Source of the DNA: Pseudomonas sp. B33.4 | Lineage (GTDB): Bacteria; Pseudomonadota; Gammaproteobacteria; Pseudomonadales; Pseudomonadaceae | Reading direction: 5' to 3' | NCBI RefSeq assembly: GCF_034555375.1 | Contig: NZ_CP140706.1 | Location: forward strand, 48,501-112,500 | Length of the DNA stretch: 64,000 nucleotides | Shown: in pieces, positions 1 through 6,757 of the stretch | Position numbering within the stretch: position 1 is the stretch's first letter | Layout of the letters: every line of letters begins with the position of its first letter | Notes under the pieces: generated by a model | Seen by the model: only the letters and a program-made list of their open reading frames with translations | Told to the model about the DNA's origin: nothing | Databases searched by the model: none | Position numbers and translations under genes: made by a program

Positions 1-665
1 TCCAGCTCACCGGTCTGCGGTGTGTCGTAACCCAGATGCGCCAGTTGTGCCTGGAACCAGCTGATGCTTGGCAGTTCGCCGCTGTTGAACAGCATCTGCT
101 GACGCGCAACCGCCTGTTCGTTCGGCCAAATGCCCAAGCCCTCGGCAGCGAGACGTTTCCACGGGAACAACGGTCCCGGATCAAGCTTGCGCAGCGGCGC
201 GATGTCGCTATGGCCGATGATGTGGCGCGGGCTGATGTCGTTGCGCTTGCTGATGTCCTTGAGCAGGACGATCAACGATTGGATCTGCGCCTCGCTGTAC
301 GGATACCACAGGCGCCCGGTCGGGGTGTCCTTGAAACCCGGATTGACGATTTCAATGCCGATCGAGCTGGAATTGAGCCAGGTGCGGCCCTGCCATTGGC
401 TTTCGCCGGCGTGCCAGGCGCGCTGGTTTTCGTCCATCAGCTTGTAAATGGTGCCGCCCTTGTCGTCGCCGATCAGGTAATGGCTGCTGACCTCGCCGTG
501 GGTCAGCAATTGCAGCGAGCGCTCCAGCGAGGCCGACGTGTAATGAACGATGACGAACTGGATACGGCTGTCGTAATTGGCCGAAGGATGGCTGGTGTCA
601 TAACGCGGGCTGCTGGAACAACCGGCCAGAACGAGCAGCGAAGCGAGGAGGGTAAAGAATTTCAT
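1..665 (-). CDS. N-acetylmuramoyl-L-alanine amidase, AmpDh2-like lipoprotein (C-terminus beyond window)
   Basis: Reading the minus strand from the ATG at 663-665 gives a lipoprotein signal (MKFFTLLASLLVLAGC, lipobox LAGC with Cys at residue 16) followed by an Amidase_2 domain: FVIVHYTSA near residue 38, the strand ending SSHYLIGD, WHAGES, SIGIEIVN, and IIGHSDIAP. The histidines in VHYT, WHAG and GHSD fit the zinc ligands and catalytic positions of AmpD-type amidases, which cleave the bond between MurNAc and the stem peptide. The lipid anchor points to the periplasm/outer membrane rather than the cytoplasm, as for P. aeruginosa AmpDh2, which has the same neighbours (diguanylate cyclase, EEP protein, dsbA). 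The frame is still open at base 1, entering what looks like a peptidoglycan-binding region. The gene is complete at its N-terminus only. Confidence 0.88.
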   Translation of the reverse strand, partial: MKFFTLLASLLVLAGCSSSPRYDTSHPSANYDSRIQFVIVHYTSASLERSLQLLTHGEVSSHYLIGDDKGGTIYKLMDENQRAWHAGESQWQGRTWLNSSSIGIEIVNPGFKDTPTGRLWYPYSEAQIQSLIVLLKDISKRNDISPRHIIGHSDIAPLRKLDPGPLFPWKRLAAEGLGIWPNEQAVARQQMLFNSGELPSISWFQAQLAHLGYDTPQTGEL

Positions 666-766
666 GGCAGAAGGCAGTACACGCAAGACAGTAATGCAAC
701 AGTGTAACGTACTGCCTTGCGTCTCGACGGTCAGCGGGCGGATTTAAACAAAATGGAACAATTTGC

Positions 767-2836
767 TCAGCCCAGCTCGACCCGGTTGCGTCCCGCATTT
801 TTAGCGCGGTAAAGCGCCTGATCGGCTCTTTTCAACACCAGATCGCTGTGTTCTCCCGCACGAAATGTTGCCAGCCCCATGGAAATGGTGATCGTCACCC
901 GCTCGCCTTTGAAGTGAAAAGGGCAGGCTTCGATCGCAGCGCGCAGCGTTTCCAAGAGCTTGGTGCCAACCGCAGGCGGGGTGGCCGGCAATAGCAAGAC
1001 GAACTCCTCACCACCGAAACGGGCTATGAAGTCAGATCCGCGCAGGCGTTTGCGCAGCACCGTGGCAATGATTTTCAGCACCTTGTCGCCGGCCAGATGG
1101 CCGTAGTTGTCGTTGATGCGTTTGAAGTGATCGAGGTCGAGCATGGCCAGGCTCAGCGTGTTGCCGTGCTGCTGCCACTGCTTGATTTCATGCTCGAGGC
1201 GCTCGCTCCACGCGGCGCGGTTGGGCAGGCCGGTGAGTGGATCGATCAAGGCTTTCTGGCGCTGTTCTTCGAGGTGCTCGCGGAATCCCTGGGCTTCCTG
1301 CTCCATATGCGCCACGCGCTCGGACAGACCTTTGAGTCGCGCAGCCACTTCCTGCTCGCGGGCGTCGCGCTGCTTCTGGTGCTGATCCATGGTGCCGATC
1401 AAGCCTTCGAGATGGTTCTCCAGCACTTGCTTGAGGTCATCCAGATCGGCGGCTTCCTGGACGCTGGTCTGCAAGCCGTCGACTTGCTCGCGGATCTGCG
1501 TGTCCATGGCCCGCGCCGCCGAACTGTTGTCGGCATGGCCTTCACTGGCAGCTTGCAGATTGCTCTGGAACGCTTCGAGGCGTTCGTTGAGTTGCTGCAG
1601 ATAAGCTTCGAATTCGTGCTGGCCGCTGTCGGTAATCGCCAGCATCAATGTTGCAAGATCGTCGAGGATCGGGATCAGTTCGTACCAGTTCAAACCGTGT
1701 TTGAGCCGTTCGCGCATGGCTTCGGCTTGGGGGCGGTGGCGCTCCGGCAGGGTCAGGTCGTCGAGGAGACCGATCAGAGTGTCTTCGATGTGCTTGGCCA
1801 CCGAGCTGTAGGACGGCTCCGGGGAATCCGGCAGGGCGAACAGGATGTCGTGCTCGGATTGATCCGGGTCGATGGCGGCCAGCGCCTGCGCGATGGGTTC
1901 AGGCAGCGGCAGGCTATCGAGGATCAGTGGCGATGGATCACCAGGGTGAATCAGTTCATCAGGATTGATGGCGGTAAGCGTGATTGGAGTCTGAGCGGGA
2001 GCCGGGGCGAAAACAGGCTCCGGTTCGAAGCGCTCTGCCTGAGGCTCAATCGGGTCACTCCTGCCTTCGCTGCTGACCGTGGGTGGCTCGAAGGCAACCA
2101 CTTCTGCCGATTCCAGTTGCGTCTGCGCGTCTGGCATTGTTGTTTCGACAGGCGCCACGGCTTCGATGGCAGTAGCTGCCATCACGGGTTCAATCGTCGC
2201 GACAGGAGCGGGCTGTGCGGTTTCTGGTGCGGGTGACGGTGCGGTAAGCGGTTGCAGCGGCGGCGCGACTTGAGGCGGCGCGGGTGATTCTGTCGCTGGG
2301 ACTTCTTCGCTGTCGCGGCTTCCGAACAAACGCTGCAACAGACCCGGACGCCCCGGCTCTGCCGGAGCGTCTAACTGACTCAATGCCTTACCCTGCAAGC
2401 CGCTGAGTTCACTCAGCAGCAAGGGCATTTCCCGCGCCGAACCAACACGGCTATCCAGTTGTTTGGCGAACTTCTTCAAGGGCTGAGCGACTTCACGCGG
2501 CAGCGGCAACGCCTGCAACTGGGTAACCAGCGATGTCAGCGCGGTGCTGACCTGATCGATGCGGGTTTCGCGGCGTTGCTCGGAATCAAGCACGGCTTTT
2601 TCCAGGCGCGGCAGCAGGGCGGCGAGACCGGCGTCCATGTCATCGGTGCGCACCACGTCGCGCATCTCTTTCATGCACTGATCAACGACCTTGTCGGTGC
2701 CTTCAGCGGCCAGCGTGCTGCGCACCAGACCGCGACGCAGCAAGTCGAGCCTGGCGGCCCAGCGACGTTCGAGTTTGTCCTGTTGTTCGATGCTTTTGAG
2801 GTACTTCTCTTTCCAGCGCTGGGCGTCGTCGCTCAT
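767..2836 (-). CDS. Diguanylate cyclase with GGEEF domain and product-inhibition site
   Basis: 689 residues. The C-terminal GGDEF domain (about residues 525-685) makes cyclic di-GMP from two GTP. It has an intact GGEEF active motif at 608-612 and the inhibitory I-site RGSD at 599-602, exactly five residues upstream, so activity and feedback control are expected. The N-terminal 170 residues are charged and helical, residues about 170-310 are a Pro/Ala-rich linker, and residues 430-530 look like coiled coil (many E, Q and K) leading into the catalytic domain, typical of a dimerising signal helix. No membrane segment or signal peptide is seen, so it is probably cytoplasmic. The start overlaps the stop of the EEP gene by 4 bases, indicating translational coupling. 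It corresponds in position to P. aeruginosa DgcH. Confidence 0.93.
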   Translation of the reverse strand: MSDDAQRWKEKYLKSIEQQDKLERRWAARLDLLRRGLVRSTLAAEGTDKVVDQCMKEMRDVVRTDDMDAGLAALLPRLEKAVLDSEQRRETRIDQVSTALTSLVTQLQALPLPREVAQPLKKFAKQLDSRVGSAREMPLLLSELSGLQGKALSQLDAPAEPGRPGLLQRLFGSRDSEEVPATESPAPPQVAPPLQPLTAPSPAPETAQPAPVATIEPVMAATAIEAVAPVETTMPDAQTQLESAEVVAFEPPTVSSEGRSDPIEPQAERFEPEPVFAPAPAQTPITLTAINPDELIHPGDPSPLILDSLPLPEPIAQALAAIDPDQSEHDILFALPDSPEPSYSSVAKHIEDTLIGLLDDLTLPERHRPQAEAMRERLKHGLNWYELIPILDDLATLMLAITDSGQHEFEAYLQQLNERLEAFQSNLQAASEGHADNSSAARAMDTQIREQVDGLQTSVQEAADLDDLKQVLENHLEGLIGTMDQHQKQRDAREQEVAARLKGLSERVAHMEQEAQGFREHLEEQRQKALIDPLTGLPNRAAWSERLEHEIKQWQQHGNTLSLAMLDLDHFKRINDNYGHLAGDKVLKIIATVLRKRLRGSDFIARFGGEEFVLLLPATPPAVGTKLLETLRAAIEACPFHFKGERVTITISMGLATFRAGEHSDLVLKRADQALYRAKNAGRNRVELG

Positions 2837-3711
2837 TCAGGGGTTCCGCGAGGGGCAGGACTCAACGCGGGCAATGCATCGGCCGTGAGCGAACCCGGCA
2901 GACGAATCTCTACCGCGACCGGCAGGTGATCGGAAATCGGTTGTGCCAGCACTTCGACCTTTTCCAGGGTCAGGGTCGGGCTGAGCAAAATATGATCAAG
3001 GCAACGCTGAGGACGCCAGCTGGGGAAAGTCGCTTCCACCTGCGGTGCCAGCAGGCCGAGATCGCGTAACGGAGAATGTTGTAGCAGATCGCTTGCATGG
3101 GTGTTCATGTCACCCATCAACACTTGGTGCTTATAGCCACCGATCAGCTCACGAATATAGGCCAGTTGCAGGCTGCGGGTTCGCGCGCCAAGGGCCAGGT
3201 GCATCATCACCACCACCAGCGCTTCCGGGCCTTCGCCGAAACGCAGCAGAATCGCCCCACGACCTTTCGGTCCGGGCAGCGGGTGATCTTCAATCGCCGA
3301 TGGTTTCAGACGACTGAGCACGCCATTGCTGTGCTGAGCGAGTCGGCCGAGGTTGCGATTGAGTTGTTGATACCAGTAGGGAAAGGCGCCGAGCTGCGCC
3401 AGATGTTCCACCTGATTGACGTAGCCCGAACGCAAGCTGCCGCCATCGGCTTCCTGCAGGGCGACCAGATCGAAGTCGCCCAGCAGGTCGCCGATCTTTT
3501 GCAGATTGCCTGAGCGGCCGTTGTGCGGCAGCAGGTGCTGCCAGCTACGGGTCAGGTAATGCCGATAGCGCTCGGTGCTGATGCCGACCTGGATATTGAA
3601 ACTGAGCAAGCGCAGACGCTGGTCTGCGGGCAGGCCCGTGGACTCCAGGTGATGCTCGTTGACCTGCGGATCATGCAGGCCAACGATGCGTTCAGACTTC
3701 CAGCGGCGCAT
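2833..3711 (-). CDS. Endonuclease/exonuclease/phosphatase (EEP) family hydrolase
   Basis: 292 residues. EEP-fold signature elements appear in order: LLSFNIQVG (metal-site Asn), LVALQEADGG (catalytic Glu), MHLALG, GDMNTHA (the Asp-x-Asn pair), CLDHILLS and SDHLPV (terminal Asp-His). These are the residues shared by DNase I, exonuclease III and phosphodiesterases that cut phosphodiester bonds with Mg2+. The true substrate (nucleic acid, phospholipid or inositol phosphate) cannot be told from the sequence. No clear signal peptide is visible. It lies 14 bases downstream of dsbA and is coupled to the diguanylate cyclase by a 4-base overlap, so the three genes may share a transcript. The same pair is found in P. 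aeruginosa. Confidence 0.85.
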   Translation of the reverse strand: MRRWKSERIVGLHDPQVNEHHLESTGLPADQRLRLLSFNIQVGISTERYRHYLTRSWQHLLPHNGRSGNLQKIGDLLGDFDLVALQEADGGSLRSGYVNQVEHLAQLGAFPYWYQQLNRNLGRLAQHSNGVLSRLKPSAIEDHPLPGPKGRGAILLRFGEGPEALVVVMMHLALGARTRSLQLAYIRELIGGYKHQVLMGDMNTHASDLLQHSPLRDLGLLAPQVEATFPSWRPQRCLDHILLSPTLTLEKVEVLAQPISDHLPVAVEIRLPGSLTADALPALSPAPRGTPE

Positions 3712-3725
3712 GGCGGTAGCCGCGC

Positions 3726-4367
3726 TTAGTTGGCTGCAGCCTTGGTTGCCGCTCGCTCTTTGGCGACCAGTTGGTCAGCCAGTTTCAACGCTTGCTCGGC
3801 ACCACCGGCAGAGCCGATGTCGAAACGGTACTTGCCGTTGACGATCATGGTGGGTACGCCAGTGATCTCATACTTTTTGGCCAATTCGCGAGCTTTTACG
3901 ATCTGACCTTTGATGGCGAAAGAGTCGAAGGTGGCGAGGAACTTGTCCTTGTCCACGCCCTGGGTGGCGAGGAAGTCAGCCATGTCGTTCTTGTCGGTCA
4001 GCTTTTTGTGTTGTTTCTGGATTGCTTCGAAAACCGCCGCGTGAACCTTGTGCTCGACACCCATGGCTTCGAGGGTCAGGAACATCTGGCCGTGAGCGTC
4101 CCATGGGCCGCCGAACATCGCCGGAATACGCACGAAGTTGACGTCGGATGGCAGTTTTTCAACCCACGGGTTGATCACCGGTTCAAAGGCGTAGCAGTGC
4201 GGGCAGCCGTACCAGAACAGCTCGACCACTTCGATCTTGCCAGGCTCTGCAACCGGTACCGGGTTGGCCAGTTCCACGTAAGGGGCGGCTGGGGCTTCGG
4301 CGGCTTGGGCGGTGACGCCGAACAGGCTGGCAGCGACGAGAGCGGCGCTGATAATCAGATTACGCAT
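3726..4367 (-). CDS. dsbA: Thiol:disulfide interchange protein DsbA
   Basis: 213 residues with a cleavable signal peptide ending around AQAAEA (residues 20-25). The thioredoxin-like domain carries the CPHC redox motif at residues 55-58 in FWYGCPHCYA, and the cis-proline loop GVPTMIVNG in the last third. DsbA oxidises cysteine pairs in newly exported periplasmic proteins and is re-oxidised by DsbB. Length matches Pseudomonas DsbA (about 211). It follows the cytochrome c4 gene on the same strand, as in other pseudomonads, but a terminator-like hairpin at 4462-4492 separates the two, so dsbA may have its own promoter in the 200-base gap. Confidence 0.97.
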   Translation of the reverse strand: MRNLIISAALVAASLFGVTAQAAEAPAAPYVELANPVPVAEPGKIEVVELFWYGCPHCYAFEPVINPWVEKLPSDVNFVRIPAMFGGPWDAHGQMFLTLEAMGVEHKVHAAVFEAIQKQHKKLTDKNDMADFLATQGVDKDKFLATFDSFAIKGQIVKARELAKKYEITGVPTMIVNGKYRFDIGSAGGAEQALKLADQLVAKERAATKAAAN

Positions 4368-4461
4368 GCTTTACTCCTGGACAATTTTGGTCGCCTCGCG
4401 CGACCTGTTTTCAGACAGATCCTGGCGGGCATGAGTTCTGTAGTGTAACGGCAGCGGCCAC

Positions 4462-4492
4462 AAAAAAGGGCGGCCAAAGCCACCCTTTTTAT
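4462..4492 (-). terminator. Rho-independent terminator after the cytochrome c4 gene
   Basis: On the minus strand an AAAAGGGTGGC arm pairs with GCCGCCCTTTTTT across a four-base loop, with one G-T pair, and ends in a T run. It sits between the cytochrome c4 gene and dsbA and can end the cytochrome transcript. Confidence 0.7.
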
Positions 4493-4567
4493 ACTTGCTG
4501 CGACGGATTAATCGAGCGTTAACATTGCAGGAGATGTCCACCCCCTGCATGGCTCGGTCCGCGAGCC

Positions 4568-5179
4568 TTAGTGCAGGCCTTGAATGTAGCTGGAGACCGC
4601 TGCAATGTCTTCGTCGCTCAAGCGCTTGGCGATGGTCTGCATGGTCATCGTATCGCCGTCGTTGGTGCGGCCGCCTTCTTCCTTGCGGAAATCGGTCAGC
4701 TGCTTGGCGATGTATTGAGCGTGTTGGCCACCCAGGTGCGGGAAGCCGGCAGCGGCGTTGCCGGCGCCGTTCGGCGAGTGGCAACCGGTGCAGGCGGGCA
4801 GGCCCTTGGCGAGGTTGCCGCCACGGAACAGCGCTTCACCGCGCGCGACGATCTTCGGATCGGCGGCGCCGACGCTGCCTTTCTGGCTGGCGAAGTACGC
4901 GGCGATGTCGGCCAGGTCCTGATCGCTCAGATTGGTCAGCAGGCCGGTCATTTCCAGAACGGTGCGCTTGCCCGACTTGATGTCGTGCAGCTGCTTGGTC
5001 AGGTAGCGTTCACCTTGACCGGCCAGTTTCGGAAAGTTTGGCGCCATGCTGTTCCCGTCCGGGCCATGGCAGGCTCCGCAAACGGCGGCTTTTGCCTGGC
5101 CAGCTGCGGCATCACCGGCAGCATGGGCGAAGCCTGAGATTCCCACGGTCAACAGCAGACTCACGATCAATTTGTTCAT
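4568..5179 (-). CDS. Diheme cytochrome c4
   Basis: 203 residues with a signal peptide (cleavage after residue 20, AHA|AG). Two c-type heme sites, CGACH at 34-38 and CTGCH at 130-134, sit in two similar halves. Each half has a downstream Met region (for example PNFPKLAGQ, and the matching GFPHLGGQ in the second half), the classic duplicated c4 layout. Cytochrome c4 is a periplasmic, often membrane-associated electron carrier that passes electrons from the bc1 complex to terminal oxidases. The nearby c5 gene and the aa3 oxidase cluster later in the window are plausible partners. It lies 43 bases after the c5 gene on the same strand. Confidence 0.96.
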   Translation of the reverse strand: MNKLIVSLLLTVGISGFAHAAGDAAAGQAKAAVCGACHGPDGNSMAPNFPKLAGQGERYLTKQLHDIKSGKRTVLEMTGLLTNLSDQDLADIAAYFASQKGSVGAADPKIVARGEALFRGGNLAKGLPACTGCHSPNGAGNAAAGFPHLGGQHAQYIAKQLTDFRKEEGGRTNDGDTMTMQTIAKRLSDEDIAAVSSYIQGLH

Positions 5180-5222
5180 CAGCTAATCCAACTACGGCTA
5201 AGGGTTAAGTTATGGACCGGGT

Positions 5223-5513
5223 TTACTCGCTCATCCAAAGGATGATGGCTTGGTAATCCTCGGCACTGCAGTCCATGCACAAACCACGCGGCGGCATCGC
5301 CTTGAAACCCTGGGTCACGTGTTGCACCAGCGTCCCCATACCTTTCGCCAACCTCGGCGTCCAAGCTTCCTGATCGCCTCTTTCGGGCGCCATGGGTAGT
5401 TGGCCGGAATGACAGGCACCACAAACACGGTTGTACACAGCTTCCGGATCCTGTGTAGCCTGTGCGCTGTAAAGCGGCATCAAGACTCCGGCAGCCAGCA
5501 GCCATTTCGTCAT
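5223..5513 (-). CDS. Cytochrome c5 family protein
   Basis: 96 residues with a short signal peptide ending near YSAQAT. A single heme site CGACH is at 31-35. The segment MPPRGLCMDC at 73-82 gives the axial Met and two extra cysteines that form the disulfide typical of cytochrome c5. This small periplasmic carrier transfers electrons to oxidases. It is followed by the c4 gene after 43 bases, and the two are probably co-transcribed away from the divergent engB promoter. Confidence 0.93.
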   Translation of the reverse strand: MTKWLLAAGVLMPLYSAQATQDPEAVYNRVCGACHSGQLPMAPERGDQEAWTPRLAKGMGTLVQHVTQGFKAMPPRGLCMDCSAEDYQAIILWMSE

Positions 5514-5704
5514 AAAACGACCTTTTCAGGGTTGAGAGCGTTCTGCGTTCTAATGCGCAATCAAAGTCTGTCGCTCTCGTGAACTTCATCCTTCGCTGGG
5601 ACAAAGCACACACAAAATCTGCGGCATTATATACTGGCGTCACTGAAACGGAAGCGACACCGCGTTCCGCGCCCAATCCCGGCGCCGCCCACATCGGAAA
5701 TCCC

Positions 5705-6346
5705 ATGCAACTCAAGAATCCCATCCTCGGCCTGTGCCAACAGTCCACGTTCATGCTCAGTGCCGCCAAAGTCGATCAATGCCCTGACGACGAAGGCTTC
5801 GAAGTGGCGTTCGCCGGTCGTTCCAACGCCGGCAAATCCAGCGCGCTGAACACTTTGACTCACGCCAGCCTGGCGCGAACCTCGAAAACTCCGGGTCGCA
5901 CACAGCTGTTGAACTTCTTCAAGCTAGACGAAGATCGCCGTCTGGTCGACCTGCCGGGCTACGGTTACGCAAAAGTACCGATCCCGCTGAAGATGCACTG
6001 GCAGCGTCACCTTGAGGCTTACCTCGGTGGCCGCGAGAGTTTGAAGGGTTTGATTCTGATGATGGACATCCGTCATCCAATGACCGACTTCGACCTGCTG
6101 ATGCTCGACTGGGCCGTTGCGGCCGGCATGCCGATGCACATCCTGCTGACCAAGGCCGACAAGCTGACCTATGGCGCAGCCAAGAACACCCTGCTCAAAG
6201 TGCAGTCGGAAATCCGCAAGGGTTGGGGCGACCTCGTCACCATCCAGCTGTTCTCCGCGCCAAAACGCATGGGCCTGGAAGAGGCCTACACTGTACTGGC
6301 CGGCTGGATGGAACTCGCAGACAAAGGCGCCGAGGCGGCAGAGTAA
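5705..6346 (+). CDS. engB: Ribosome-biogenesis GTP-binding protein EngB/YihA
   Basis: 213 residues from the ATG at 5705. The frame is open back to 5579, but the upstream 42 codons lie in the promoter region and do not resemble the family, which starts close to MQLKNPILG. GTPase motifs: G1 GRSNAGKSS at 38-46, G3 DLPGYGYA at 82-89, G4 TKAD and the G5 region in the last third. EngB is a small circularly unpermuted TRAFAC GTPase needed for assembly of the large ribosomal subunit. Its position upstream of the small RNA and polA is conserved from enterics to pseudomonads. It is divergent from the cytochrome c5 gene. Confidence 0.96.
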   Translation: MQLKNPILGLCQQSTFMLSAAKVDQCPDDEGFEVAFAGRSNAGKSSALNTLTHASLARTSKTPGRTQLLNFFKLDEDRRLVDLPGYGYAKVPIPLKMHWQRHLEAYLGGRESLKGLILMMDIRHPMTDFDLLMLDWAVAAGMPMHILLTKADKLTYGAAKNTLLKVQSEIRKGWGDLVTIQLFSAPKRMGLEEAYTVLAGWMELADKGAEAAE

Positions 6347-6358
6347 TCGGGGATTTGG

Positions 6359-6484
6359 AAAAATTGGCTGTGGTGCGCGCAGGCAAGGCGCAAGTGCAGC
6401 TCGAAAGCGGAGTTTAGGGGCCTAAATGAGCATTTCGAGCTGCACTTCCAACGCAGCCTGAGCGTGCCAAAGCCGATTTTTGGG
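6359..6484. repeat. 126-base imperfect palindrome between engB and ersA
   Basis: The left arm (from 6359) and the reverse complement of the right arm (to 6484) align over about 60 bases. They are identical in AAGTGCAGCTCGAAA (6390-6404 against 6434-6448), TTTAGG, CAGGC and the flanking AAAAAT, with scattered differences elsewhere. The centre is near 6420. This could be a miniature repetitive element or a large transcribed hairpin. It carries no coding sequence. Confidence 0.75.
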
Positions 6485-6616
6485 CAAAAAAAGCCCCGGA
6501 TTTCATTGGGGAGGGAGAAATTCCGGGGTTCAAGTTCCGAACCGCTAGGGCGGGGTTCAGATATCTGCCAACACTTAACACAACATAGGAGCATCGAAGG
6601 GCTTCACCAGCCATTC
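6484..6616 (-). ncRNA. ersA: ErsA small regulatory RNA
   Basis: Three signals agree. First, an AlgU (sigma-22) promoter, GAACTA-17 bases-TCAGA, predicts a start near 6616. Second, a strong Rho-independent terminator (CCCCGG.ATTTC / GAAAT.CCGGGG with a CU-rich loop TCTCCCTCCCC and seven Ts) ends at about 6484. Third, the predicted length of about 133 nt matches the 132 nt reported for P. aeruginosa ErsA, which lies in the same engB-polA gap and is AlgU-dependent. ErsA is an Hfq-dependent base-pairing RNA that in P. aeruginosa represses algC and oprD and acts in envelope stress and biofilm formation. The unpaired CU-rich loop is a likely seed. Position is analogous to enteric Spot 42. Exact ends are inferred. 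Confidence 0.85.
6485..6527 (-). terminator. Intrinsic terminator of ersA
   Basis: On the minus strand CCCCGG-A-ATTTC pairs with GAAAT-CCGGGG around a 12-base CU-rich loop and is followed by CTTTTTTT. Confidence 0.85.
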
Positions 6617-6622
6617 AGTATC

Positions 6623-6650
6623 TCTGAGTAGTGTCCTTCCAGATTAGTTC
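6623..6650 (-). promoter_or_regulatory. AlgU (sigma-22/RpoE-type) promoter of ersA
   Basis: Minus-strand GAACTA (6645-6650) and TCAGA (6623-6627) are separated by 17 bases. The family consensus is GAACTT-16/17-TCtgA, so only the last base of the -35 box departs. The start point is expected about 6-7 bases downstream, near 6616. Confidence 0.8.
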
Positions 6651-6757
6651 AGATTTTTTTCAAAAAGCTTTGGAATAATATCGAGCGCTTTTAGAAATAA
6701 GCAGGTTTTACCGGCGTTGCCGCGACAACAGGTCGCGGCAAACCGTGTTCAAAAGGC

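Larger units (their letters stand above)
6347..6757. other. engB-polA intergenic region (411 bases)
   Basis: This interval holds no protein gene. It contains a long imperfect palindrome (6359-6484), the ersA small RNA with its terminator and AlgU-type promoter (6484-6650), and an AT-rich stretch next to the 3' end of polA (6651-6757). Short ORFs in both directions here lack ribosome-binding sites and match nothing recognised. Confidence 0.75.

Noticed and set aside
4371..4784. 137-codon minus-strand ORF between dsbA and the c4 gene
   Set aside because: Overlaps the c4 gene in another frame, crosses a terminator and encodes an Arg-rich sequence without homology.
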